DNA of 27,500 bases. It comes from Bigelowiella natans CCMP2755 (Eukaryota > Cercozoa > Chlorarachniophyceae). The notes below the pieces were generated by a model. It saw only the letters and a list, made by a program, of their open reading frames with translations, had not been told where the DNA came from and made no database searches. The first letter of the stretch is position 1. Every line of letters begins with the position of its first letter. Shown here piece by piece: positions 11,561-22,134 of the stretch. The stretch lies in the NCBI GenBank assembly GCA_000320545.1, contig ADNK01001300.1, forward strand, positions 10,001-37,500, given 5' to 3'. Made by a program: the position numbers and the translations under genes.

Positions 11561-12422
11561 TGGCTGATTCCTGTAGATCGTAGTAGCCAAGGCGTCTTCG
11601 ATTCCGACGAAGGCTTATAAAACACGGTAGTCCACTACGCAAAAGAGGGGGCGGGTAAATTTGAGAGGAGAAAATTGCTCGTTCGCGTTTTTTCTTCTGC
11701 GTGAGCTTTCCAATTGTTCAAGCTTACTACCCCACAAGAGCGAAAGCAATATCATAAAAACTAATGTCATTGTTACAGTGCGACAATCCTTTTCTCTGCC
11801 CTTCTTGTCCACGGACCGAGATATCAAGCAACGGCATGGATTGTTGAATCTGAAATCTAATGAGCACGGGCTTCCCCAGATCATTCATGTCCATTTCTTT
11901 TTTGGGTGCGACAGAAACTACATCATGTCGCACTGGGAATCCGCATATGAACCTTTTTTTGGTACAAATCGACCGCACGTGCAGCAAGCCATCTGTCAGA
12001 AAAAAGCTTGCGAGCTCCGGTAGAGAAAGGGACAGCGGCAGTCTGCACTATTGATCGTAATTATTTGCGATTTATTTTTAAAGACATCAATTATTTACGC
12101 TTTCACCGAAAAACGGCCAAGCATCGTGCGACCTCCCGCCAGCACAAAAATAAAAATGTTACCGTTTCCGTTGTGTTGTGCCCCTGTGTTCTATGGTGCA
12201 GCACATAGCATTTTGCTATTGTCTTTCGCATTGGTTGTGGCTGTTGATTTTCTTTGACCGACTTACTCTACTGGTAAAATTGGAGGAGATAACCCGTTTG
12301 AAAGATCACCAATTTTGCTCATGTGAACTAATATGCTCCGGACACGAGCACGCGCGTGGGTGGGTGGGGCAAAAAACTTTGGTGCAAAAGTTCATTCTGC
12401 TGCGAAGGCATAGAATCCAACG
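11561..12422. other. Divergent promoter region between zinc-finger gene (-) and membrane-protein gene (+)
   Basis: About 860 bp with no supportable gene. A TTATAA element at 11614-11619 lies about 55 bp upstream of the zinc-finger ATG and could be its TATA box. Overlapping frames at 11661-12054 on both strands lack domains and splice structure. Confidence 0.45.
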
Positions 12423-14936
12423 ATGCAGCGATTGATCCTGCTTGCCTGCATCGCCACGTTATGCCTCGCAGACATTTACATGCACTGTCCTGTGGTATAC
12501 GAGTAGAGAATACGACTAACTTTGAGTATGTTGTTAGCGTCATCCTCTTCAATGTTCCACGGTTATGTTTTTTTAAAATTTAGGGATCCAATAACAGGAA
12601 TAGAGAGAGGAATGAAAATCGAGCGAATGCTAATCGCCTATTCGACTCTCAAAACAATGGGAAAGGAGGATATCCCTACCGAGGAGATCCTAGCATTCGT
12701 GCAAATCCTGACCCGTTAACTTATTATTCTCAGTCGACACTTCGTATTGAGTGGACAAATCAGGTATGATTTTTTAAAATTAAATAAATTTAAGTTTTGT
12801 TCACAACTGTGCTTATCAATTAGCACGGGTGTGGTCCAGATTCCAACGTACACTGCCAACTTGTCATTCAATACGCGTGTGATGATACTCTAGAAGGTCT
12901 CCGTGACGGATATCCAAATGGCGAGACATGTTATGACTCTAGTCAAAATAACCAAAACAATATTGTTCCATGCAACGATAACACTACATGGACAGCCCGA
13001 ACATTTGTAGAAAACAATGGCCAAGGAACGAATACAATTCCTAATCCAAACCGTAACGAAGATCCAGCAGAACTAACAAGACTTTATATTAATGGGGAAG
13101 ACGATTATGTGGAATACGGTCTACACGAAAGTCCATTTGATTACATCGAATGCCAAGAGACACAGAGAAACATGGGTCTCTACACATCCGATCAAGATCT
13201 TAATGGGGACAGTGCAAGGTATACACGCCAGAACCCCAATGGGGCACGTCGTGGCCTTGAATGCCCTGAGGAACGTGACTATTATCCATACTGGCGCCCG
13301 AACCCATGGAAGGATATTGCAATTCTGGCATCCAATACAAGCCACTGTCCATTCTTTCAGTCCCAATCCCACAATGTTAGGTCGTATGGGAGATGTAATT
13401 GCATCAACCCAAGCCCTGGCAATCCATGTCCCATCAATCAGAACCAATGTAATGCCCAAGGATTTAATTGGGAAATTATTCCTTCCCACGGGATCCCAGC
13501 ACCAGATTGCCTTTATCATCCTTTTAATAGAGACAATCATCTCGGAAACGCTATTCCAGTAAATGAGGACGGGGTACCATTTCAAGAAGGCTCCCAGCCT
13601 GAAAATCCGTTCTACGATTGGGTTATTCCGAACGACTTAATTGGACGCCAATGCATAGTACGTATTCGCTACAATATGTCAACGGGGGACTATGATTCTC
13701 AAGCATTCGCAGATGAGTCTAATGCTGCATGCAACAACGTTCCAGTGAGTAACGGGCTAACGCAGGATCTCGAATCTTGTGGTCAAGGCGTTGGATTGAA
13801 CAACGGCGGGAACTGTCCCTTTATTACAGTCAGCACAGACTGTATGAATGAACAGGATGGAAACCCTGACTGTTTCAATTTTGTTAATGGAGCCCCTCCA
13901 CCAGGAGCAAAATCAACATGCTACAACGAACTTACTCCGTTTACTGTTCCACTGTACAACCGTCCATACATCAATCTATTCGATCGGTAAGTTTGTTCAT
14001 ATTGGTTATTATCTCTTCCATCAGGCTGACTTCAAATTTACCGTTTTAGGCCACTAACTGCTCAAAATGGATTACCGCCACAGGGATTTCGCCTCGGACT
14101 TGCGATTAATACTCACCAAACTGGACGCACTTTCCAGGATCGTAGCTACGTGTTCCAAGTTGCACAAGCCCCTATTGATGCAAAGATTTACAATCTTCAA
14201 CTCCGGGGGAGACGTGGAAACATTGTGCAGGTGATGTGATCATTTAGACTATCATATGCAAATAGATACCTTACGATATTTGCTTTTTTTGCAGGCTTAT
14301 CCATCTGTGGAATACGACTGGTGTCCTTCGGTTCTTGAGTGCGAGCAGGGTGCGTACATCCACCTGCAAGTCCATGGCTCAGATTTCAACGCGGCAAGAA
14401 ACGCGAACAATGGTGAGGGATGGCAGTACTCTGATAGATCCAATATGGTGGAAATGGATGCAAGACAGTGGAACTACCCCCTTCATCATTTAAACTTGCG
14501 ATTTTTTTCCGAAGCTGAAGCTGTATTCTGGGCTTGGGTTGGACAAGACCCTGCTCGATGTGATACTACAATTGAGGATGATGGGAACAACAATCAGAAC
14601 TCCTACACGAACTGTGGTAAGTTGAATCAGGCTCCAAATAGGTTCCCTCAAAATCCAGCAGACGGCCTCATATCATGCGACCGTCCTTTAGGAAGCTACT
14701 TTTTCATGAGCACTCGCAACAACAACTTTTCAAACCGCTCACAAAAATCCCAGATTGTTATTACTGAGGGTAGCTCTGAGGATGGATTAAGCGTTGGGGC
14801 AATTGTGGCTATTTCCTTTGCTGTCGTATTCTTCGTTGGTATGGTTGGAGCTGGAGTTGCAATCTACATGAAAAAGAAACAAAAGGGTTGCTTTGCTCCA
14901 AAGGAGGGAGCTTACGCTCATGATGATGAGCTCTGA
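12423..14936 (+). CDS. Secreted or type I membrane protein, cysteine-rich, conserved-looking, unknown function
   Basis: Exons 12423-12494, 12584-12763, 12824-13986, 14050-14230 and 14295-14936 join in phase to 2238 nt (745 aa plus TGA). Exon 1 is a signal peptide ([16 protein letters not shown], then DIYMHCP). The luminal or extracellular part of about 670 residues is rich in Cys, Asn, Trp and Tyr. It contains blocks such as [48 protein letters not shown] and [13 protein letters not shown]. Near the end one transmembrane helix (about 14797-14868) is followed by a Lys-rich stop-transfer and a short acidic tail ending HDDEL. I recall similar uncharacterised proteins in oomycetes and algae but know no assigned activity. 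Many N-x-S/T sites suggest glycosylation. It could be a cell-surface or secretory-pathway protein; the terminal DDEL resembles an ER signal but follows a cytosolic-side tail. Confidence 0.9.
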
Positions 14937-14955
14937 CTGCAGGGGAATCTCAAAA

Positions 14956-14981
14956 AAGCTAAGATTACGTCATCTTAGCTT
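14956..14981 (+). terminator. Perfect hairpin 19 nt after the stop codon
   Basis: AAGCTAAGAT, then a 6-nt loop (TACGTC), then ATCTTAGCTT: a 10-bp perfect stem in the presumed 3' UTR of the membrane-protein gene. It may affect 3'-end formation or stability. The terminator class is a placeholder for a 3'-UTR structure. Confidence 0.45.
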
Positions 14982-16196
14982 CAACACCGCGACGACACAC
15001 TTTGCACACGCAGCATGGCAAAACACATGCGTACAAATTGCAACGCTAGACTTGACAATGACACTGGGACATGTCGTACTAAGCAAATTTGGTACTAGTA
15101 AGAATGGTCATTTTTTTTTAAATCATTTCCATCGAGTTGCACGCAACATGAAAAGTGGCGTCGCTGAGTGCTCTAGTGCTGTGTCATCTTAGCACTGTGG
15201 CACTTTGCCCAGTCGCACAAGGTCACACGCTCCTTTCACAATGCAATGCGGACAAATCATGCCACATGAGGATGCCTATTGAACAAATCTAATTGATTGA
15301 TTACATCCTTGTCTTCCAACCCATGCCAAACCACCAGAATGATGACTTTCTACCCTGCTAGCCAGCGTAAATCTGCTCTAGCTAGCTAGCTAATGCTGTC
15401 TAACTACGAAGCAGGTCTAGACGTAGAAATGCACTCGTAGAGATCAGAGATGCGAAAGCGTCAAGCCATGCTAGCATGTCTAGATGTGATCATGCCGGAT
15501 TCAATTTGTCAGTACTAGCTAGCTAGCTAGCTAGAGTAGCTAGGTAGATTTGTACTTTCAATTTGTCAGTAGATTCGTACTCACTCTAGTTGCTACCGTA
15601 CACCACTAGACCATCACATCGATAGCGCTAGCTAGACGCGTATTGTGAGAGATCTAGAGATGTCTCAGTGTGATTAACTGCTGCTTCGAGCGGTGTTTAG
15701 CTAATTACATAGTACTTGACTGCAATGGATTGGAAGGAGGCTAGCGCTTGTGGTTCTTATTCTTACCACCACCATTCCTCCCCTTTCTCCGTTTATTTCC
15801 GCGTCGCCGCTTGAGAGAGGGCTTCGAGGCCTAATGAGGGAGACATTTATAACTTTTCACAAACATGGTGCGCAAGAATGTAGGGGTGCTGGTTTCTACC
15901 TGTATTTCCAGGAACTTCGCCTTGATGTACCCTCTCGTTCCATGGCTGGTAGTAATTTGAAGGGTGGGGAGAGGGTTCCAGTTTAGAAGTCATAAAGTGA
16001 GGGAGTAAGTGATGCTAGTTTGTGTCTTGTATGTATCAAGCGAGAGAGAGAGAAGATGATGATTGACAATGATAATGATGGCAAGAAAGAAGATATTGAC
16101 CGCAAAACTCATAGTTTTATTCAGGAAACAAGATCAGAAGCCAATTCTCATTTAATGCTAGTATATTTCGCAAATATATGAATAATCTTCTTCTTA
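14982..16196. other. Intergenic, CTAG-rich in the middle, no gene supported
   Basis: 15360-15660 holds many (TAGC)n words and two copies of tcaatttgtcagta about 47 nt apart. 15730-16060 is less repetitive. It contains only short frames, such as a roughly 31-codon hydrophobic + frame from ATG near 15865, without further support. 16060-16196 is probably the 3' UTR of the Fcf2-domain gene on the other strand. Confidence 0.55.
15515..15534. repeat. (CTAG)n tetranucleotide repeat
   Basis: Five tandem CTAG units. A similar run lies near 15375-15392. One of many such runs in the intergenic parts of this window. Confidence 0.9.
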
Positions 16197-16356
16197 TTAA
16201 TCTTCTTCTTCTTCATCTTCTTCTTCGATTTTCCCGTACTCGTTGAGAACGGCTTCGAGATGAGAACGCTTAGCTTCCTTCTTGGTGGACCGATCGATGT
16301 ACCTGCATAATCACCATTAGAAAGTCAAACAAAAATAATACTACATAATTTGTGCA

Positions 16357-16399
<43 letters not shown>

Positions 16400-16882
16400 A
16401 AATGTGTGTGTGGAGTATATGGGTAGCCAAGCCTCACTCACCAGGATGATGCATCGTCAATAATGCGACCAATCTGACGTGGGGAAGTGTTGCGTTTTTG
16501 AATGAGTATTATTTCTGGGACGATATCATAACACTCCATCCCGTCACCTCCCTCCCTCCACCCACCAACCCCAACCACTACTTTCTCCCATGATCCACTT
16601 TCCAACAATATCCTTCATCATCCGAACGGTCTCTAAGAGCAGCATGCCGCCAAGATGGCCATTGCTACTAAATTCTGCTGCTGCCACTGACCTGCACATT
16701 TGTGTTAAGCTTGCGCTTCTTGCCTATGTGATGATGGGGGGGACAAGGGGAGGGAGGGGTGGGAGAAAAAAAAGGCAAACGGTGTTTAGAATGCGGGAAT
16801 AGAAAGAAAAGGACTCGGTACTGAAGAGATAAGAGAGAAATACCATGCAATATACACGGTGTATACGAACGCATACACAAAG

Positions 16883-16925
<43 letters not shown>

Positions 16926-17508
16926 TACACACTATTATGCTTGTCAATAGTAGGATGAGGAGAAGGATGAGGAGGAGGAGGAAGAACAACAAATCGGCCA
17001 CACACACACTCACACAAACACACACACTCACACACATACACACACTACCTTCTCTCTTGAAGAAATGCTTGGGATCAAGATGCGCCCGCGCGGCTAAAAC
17101 ACGTAGCTCCTGCTTCAGCTAATAAACAGTTAGCATAAAATGAGAGAGGGAGAGAGGGAGAGAGAGAGAGTAAAGCACACGCCTCATTATCACCACTTTT
17201 ATCGCCATTATTGAATCATCACCCACCATTGGCGTCATCTTCGTTGGGCGGAATTTTGTCCATTCGTCAGCACGCGAAGAGGACATCTGTTTCTTTTGAA
17301 GGGAAGAGGACGACGAATACGATGATGAAGATACCACCCCCTTTGCTCCTTCTATATCCTTATCAGTCTCTTCGCCGATGTCGTCGTTCTCGCTCTTGTT
17401 CCCCCTCCCCCTCCTCCTCCTTCTTCTCTGCCCTTTACCTCTATTACCGCCCAGCACCATGGACACGTCAAGGTTCCTTATTTAAGATCAAAAGGGTTAG
17501 AAGATGTA

Positions 17509-17551
<43 letters not shown>

Positions 17552-18577
17552 TATAAATTTATATATTGTATCACAGCTTTTTTATTGTTACTTGAAGGAT
17601 CCCACAGTCTCGCTGTTTCGTAAGACGAATCGCCCAGATGATGACTTGGAGGAGGATTTAGATATCATCTTCTGAGAAGCAAAAATAGTACCCGGCCAAG
17701 AAAACAGCAAGGGCGTGAGGAGGATGAAAATGGGAAACAACCAAGAACACGAGCAGGAACTGCACCTTGCTTTCGTCGACGATGCTGGGCAGAATGTCGT
17801 GCGTGTGTGCCGCCTCGGGAGCCTCACCAAACAGCTTCCTGCAAGAAAGAAGGAGGAGAAGGAGGAGCAATAGGAATATAAGGCATAGGAAGGTGGAGAA
17901 CACAACGGAAGGATATATAGTAAAAGAGAAGCTAGGGGAGGCTCCTCCCACCATGTGCATAGTTGCAGTGTGAATTGTTATAATGAGCATTCTAATTCAT
18001 TGCAAGGAGTGAAAATGACCATATCTCGCCATCATCATCGTCATCTTCGTCGTTCTCGTTGCTCTCCTCATCCTCCTCCTCATCCTCATCGTCGTCGTCC
18101 TCTTCCTCGTCTCCATTACTCTCCGTCCCATTTGGCTGGAGGTGTTTCGTGAGGGCTTCAGCTATGCGTTGTGCAAGGCCTGAGAGCCCGACAGGAGTAA
18201 CTCCCTTTTCCGTATTGTTCCCCCGATCGCTTTTATTTATTTGACTGCTGTCGATTTCACCGCCATCTTCCTCCCCTTCCCCCTCTTTCCCGTCTTTCTC
18301 ATCATCGTCGTCCTCATCGTCCTCATCGTCGTCGCCGCTGTCACCCGCATCGCCATTCTGTTAAACATCGGGGGCAAATGAGAATTAGAAGTATCGAACG
18401 TGATTTACAGCATGGGGTCTTTCTGAGTTGTTGGCTATGCGAATGGTAAAGGGGTTGAGTGTGCGACAAACCGAGGCGGCATCAGCCGTTTTCTGTTTTA
18501 TTTGTTTTGCGACTCCAGCTGCCTCGGCAATGAACTCAGCTGGAAAATATACACACATACAAGCACATATTATATAC

Positions 18578-18638
<61 letters not shown>

Positions 18639-18995
18639 AGTGTGTGTGTGTGCTGTGTGTTATTTTAATTGATTTTCATCTATTTTCTCATATATATGCT
18701 CAAGTATTGTTCGTTCTTATGTATTTTGTGCTCTTAATTCTTTTCAATGCTGTTTTCCACCTCCAAAATTGTCCTCCTCTTCCTCCTCCTCTTCGTTGCT
18801 GGGTAGGTATATCAAAATGTCCAAGATGATGTTCGGCGAATTGCGAATGTCGGTTACAAGATTTTCACCACCGACCGACAACATCAATAATGCACTCTCA
18901 TAAATCCACATTCATTTTAGTGCATGCCATATTAGCATTTGGTGAGCAGTTCGCTACCTCTCGTAGTCGCTATCGTCGAAGCGGATGTCAGCCAT
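16197..18995 (-). CDS. Fcf2-domain pre-rRNA-processing protein, 11 exons
   Basis: Exons (minus): 18995-18958, 18894-18761, 18539-18409, 18357-18020, 17838-17766, 17671-17592, 17476-17227, 17118-17049, 16723-16692, 16473-16442 and 16302-16197. They total 1284 nt, every junction in phase, giving 427 aa. The N-terminus starts MADIRFDDSDYES and is followed by a helical segment. Exon 4 is a long Asp/Glu-rich tract, and an Arg/Lys-rich part follows. The last five exons form the Fcf2 domain: WTKFRPTKMTP, then RAHLDPKHFFKREG, then VQIGRIIDDASSWYIDRSTK, then KKEAKRSHLEAVLNEYG and an acidic tail. In yeast, Fcf2 is a nucleolar factor needed for early 35S pre-rRNA cleavage and small-subunit assembly; animal DNTTIP2 shares the domain. 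The acidic and basic tracts fit a nucleolar protein. Four introns contain long microsatellites. Assignment rests on motif order recalled from the family. Confidence 0.85.
16360..16393. repeat. (TA)n in Fcf2-gene intron
   Basis: About 34 nt of TA within intron 16303-16441. Confidence 0.95.
16884..16920. repeat. (CA)n in Fcf2-gene intron
   Basis: About 37 nt of CA within intron 16724-17048. A second interrupted CA run lies at 16999-17045, ending at the donor. Confidence 0.95.
17510..17547. repeat. (TA)n in Fcf2-gene intron
   Basis: About 38 nt of TA within intron 17477-17591, a few bases from the acceptor side of the minus-strand intron. Confidence 0.95.
18582..18638. repeat. (TA)n in Fcf2-gene intron
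   Basis: About 57 nt of TA with one TG interruption within intron 18540-18760. Confidence 0.95.
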
Positions 18996-19708
18996 TCTTT
19001 CCCAGATCTGTAAGACCAGCGAGATTCATAGAATTGTACCGAAATACAAATATAATGCCGGAAACTACTAACGACATCAATAAATATTTATTACATACAC
19101 ATTTACGCCTTGTCCCAATCGAACGGAGGAATGAAAGAACATAGCAACTCTACTACAATGTTTCCGGGTGATATTCTCTCCCAAATACGCAGGAGCAAAG
19201 TCTTGCTATGAGCGGAGAATATCCCATTATGACCGAGAAATTAAGTTTGGGATAATTCACCGAATCTAAATTGTGTCTTTCTGTCGCAACATTGAAATCT
19301 TCTACATTTTCATAGAAATTCAAGTCGCAGAGAAGCAAATCGGAAATCTCTATTCCACTTTTTTTTTCTTTTTGAACTTAGCGTCCGAACGGCAAACAAA
19401 CCATCGACTCGCATGTGGAAGAAGAGAATGAGAATCAACGACTCTGATCAGCATGTTTTTTTCCAAGCTGGCAGCACAGAGTGTGTTTATTTCACACGCG
19501 CGGTAGCTGGGCGTTAGTCTTTCGTCCAGCAGAGAGCGAGCATAGTTCGCTTTGTCACCCTCCAACCGTAATCTTCAGACTTTTACAATTTCATTTACCC
19601 AAAGACGGCGTCTTTCTATGGAAATTGAAGCAAATAAAACAATGTCGGAGGGTCTGAATCCAAGGCTTGCTCCTCAGAAGTTTAGAAAATTTATCCAACG
19701 ACACTTTC
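18996..19708. other. Divergent upstream region, no gene supported
   Basis: Lies between the Fcf2-domain gene (-) and the acidic protein gene (+), so it should hold both promoters. The 60-70-codon frames on the minus strand (19153-19338, 19350-19565) show no domain or splice context. Confidence 0.5.
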
Positions 19709-19741
19709 CGATCGAAAGCCACAGCACATAGCTTTCGATCG
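19709..19741 (+). promoter_or_regulatory. 11-bp perfect hairpin ending one base before the ATG
   Basis: CGATCGAAAGC (19709-19719), an 11-nt loop, then GCTTTCGATCG (19731-19741). The next bases are the ATG of the acidic protein (19742). Such a stem in a 5' leader could slow ribosome scanning or bind a protein. If translation starts at the upstream in-frame ATG 19667, the stem lies in coding sequence. Confidence 0.5.
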
Positions 19742-20614
19742 ATGGGGGGCGTCAGCTGCACCAAACGGAGCTGCTGCAGCGTTTCCTCCAAGGTGCTGTT
19801 GGACGAAGATGCCGACAGCGAATCGTTGTCCGCAGTAATGGGAAGTGAGCAGACGAATGAGCAGGAGGTTGACGTATTCGATGACGGCACGACCCAGGGT
19901 GGCGCTAGTGACGGTGAAGATCATCTGAGAAGTAGTGAGGAACCCTTTCCAGTTGCTCCCGAACAACGCAACTCTACCAGAGATCCTCTCCGGCTTGATA
20001 TAGAAGAGATTCTCGTAGATGATAATGTAGAACCGTCGAACCATACTAATGCCGTCAAGAGAGCTACCATAAGTGGAGAAGCGCCGGGACAATCAATTCA
20101 TGATTCTCCCGTTCGAAAAGATAGAACGAGCACCTGCTCTACAGAGAGCAAGAAGGGACCATACCTGCCAGTGGACGTCACAGTCAACGACATCGAGCTT
20201 GCTGATGATGGAAACAACTGCAATCAGAATGTCAATTTCTCCCCGAAGGATAGAAGGCACTGGGTGGAAGAGATGGTGGCAACCCCGCAATCTATTCACA
20301 CGCCAACGATGGAGGGGAACCTGAGTGTGGAAATCGCCCTAGACGAACCTGTCAATATGCGCTGCCTTGAAACCCCCCCAAGGCACACTCCTGACTTTGG
20401 AACAAATCCAGCTGCTCTGAACTTTTCATCTCCTATTGTCAAGTGGCCGGGTGATAGCATTCGACGTCCTGTGAAGAATGAACAGAGAGTCAATCGAAAG
20501 CTTGGCGCTGTGTTCCAGACGTTTCCTTTCGCTGCCGCTGTTCCATCACCACGAGCATATAATTCCGCTCAGAACCCATTAACTATTGATGTTGCCGAAG
20601 GAGAATCCTCATAG
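19742..20614 (+). CDS. Acidic Ser/Asp-rich protein with possible N-terminal acylation, unknown function
   Basis: Single-exon frame of 290 aa from ATG 19742. An in-frame ATG at 19667 would add 25 residues. I prefer 19742 because it gives MGGVSCTKRSCC: Gly2 is available for myristoylation and Cys6, Cys11 and Cys12 for palmitoylation, a pattern of membrane-anchored signalling proteins. The rest is acidic, low-complexity and probably disordered. It has proline-directed Ser/Thr sites (SPVRK, TPQS, TPTM, TPPRHTP, SPIVKW, VPSPRAY) that could be kinase targets. No domain is recognised. The frame is clean, codon use is even, and the protein ends GESS before TAG. A real gene is likely; membrane attachment is inference. 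Confidence 0.7.
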   Translation: MGGVSCTKRSCCSVSSKVLLDEDADSESLSAVMGSEQTNEQEVDVFDDGTTQGGASDGEDHLRSSEEPFPVAPEQRNSTRDPLRLDIEEILVDDNVEPSNHTNAVKRATISGEAPGQSIHDSPVRKDRTSTCSTESKKGPYLPVDVTVNDIELADDGNNCNQNVNFSPKDRRHWVEEMVATPQSIHTPTMEGNLSVEIALDEPVNMRCLETPPRHTPDFGTNPAALNFSSPIVKWPGDSIRRPVKNEQRVNRKLGAVFQTFPFAAAVPSPRAYNSAQNPLTIDVAEGESS

Positions 20615-21900
20615 TTTTAGTACAAACAATAGATAGCCATTAGACGAATTCACAAAGCATTTCAATGAGCGTATTTCGCATCTATGATGTGTACGCACAC
20701 GTACGTGCTAGCGTGTCAGATAGAATTAGCTGGTACATGCACATCTAATCTTGTCTACACTGCCATGGCTAGTGTCGTAGCGCCACGGACCAAAACAACA
20801 ACGTACCGCCACGTGTGTGCGCAAGAAGTCGAGCGACAATTCAATATATATGTCTAGTATATGTGGACTACGCAAATGTCACAAAATCCAACAACAGTAC
20901 GTACAAACAAGCACGCATCTAGATCTAGTGTGTAAGTACTTATACATATCTAGATCTTTCTAGCTCTAGCTAGCTAGCTAGAAACTAGTAAATCTAGATG
21001 CGCGATGTGACATGCTAGCTATAGCTAGGTAGCTAGATGTACAAACAACGGCATGCTTGCAGTAGCTTACACTAGCAGCTCCAGAGCTAGCTAGCTAGGC
21101 AGTGCTATGGAGTGCTGCATGGCCATTGCTAGAGCACATTGCAATCTTGTCTAGCTAGCTAGCACTGTCTAGGCTAGTAGTGGGTGATACTATGTTGTGT
21201 TGCAGGTCTTGCATAAGATCTAGCTAGCTAGCTAGCTAGCTAGTCCTAGAGTCCACAAGATCGATCTAGAGATCTCCAGATCGCGCTAGGGATGTGCGAT
21301 GGACTACCAAACTAGCTAGCTAGCTAGCTATTAGCTAGTAGTGCAGGCACAGCTACACTAGCTATCTAGCTATGCACCATGCTAGCATGATGGGCATGCG
21401 ATGACGCATCGCTAGATCGTCGCAATCAGTAATGTACGTACATGGAAGTCTAAAAGTAGATCTAGAGAGCTGCATGCAACGTTTGGAGCGCATTCTAGTA
21501 TCATTTGTTGTGCATGTATACTAACAAGATATGCTAGCTAGCTAGTGTGTCTGCTACTACTAGTTAGCTATCTAGCTAGCTTTAGAGCTAGATGTGTGCA
21601 TGCATAGCTATGTACGGCTTTGTTAAAAATTCTATCATGCATGCAATGCTCTCATCTGTAGCAGCTAGCTCTATCAACAACGAAATAAACAAAGAAAGGC
21701 CCATGAAAATAAACACATGAAGTGTTGCACTGCTAGACTGACCAATTATTAACTACAGTTAAATAGACTAGTAGACACAGTGCGTCCTACAAGCGTGATG
21801 CACACTAGCACAGTATTTACGTACTAGAGTACAAGGGTAGCTACTCTGTCATGGGCTAGAAACAATCAAGCAAGCAATGGACGGATGAGAGGCATCGCTT
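20615..21900. repeat. CTAG/TAGC-rich intergenic block
   Basis: About 1.3 kb with a very high density of CTAG, AGCT, TAGC and GATC words, including near-perfect (TAGC)6 at 21220-21243 and shorter runs near 20967, 21092, 21148, 21312 and 21536. No gene, RNA or mobile-element ends seen. Confidence 0.8.
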
Positions 21901-22134
21901 GGCATAAATCAAAAAAATGGTAATGATGAACAATCGCGACTCTTGATATGTAAGATTTAACACCGTGCTTTGAATTTCATCATGCCATATTTTTCTCTTC
22001 GTTGATTTTTATTGCATCGTTTTACACGTGTGCCATGTCAGTCAGTTTTTAGCTGGATGTGCATATCGAAATCCCTTGCAATGATTTCTTTGACACATTT
22101 TATTTTCTAATGCTTTTCACATTATCTCTCCTCC
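21901..22134. other. AT-rich 3' flank of the coiled-coil gene
   Basis: Less repetitive, T-rich on the + strand. Probably the 3' UTR of the minus-strand gene that ends at 22135. Nothing else seen. Confidence 0.4.

Noticed and set aside
11661-12054. Overlapping + and - frames in the divergent promoter region
   Set aside because: Mixed composition, no motifs, and no splice phases joining them to either neighbour.
15865-15960. Short + ORF MVRKNVGVL...
   Set aside because: About 31 codons, no family, no neighbouring exons in phase.
20930-21620. Regularly recurring CTAG words as a possible CRISPR-like or centromeric array
   Set aside because: Unit is only 4 nt, spacing is irregular, and there are no unique spacers.
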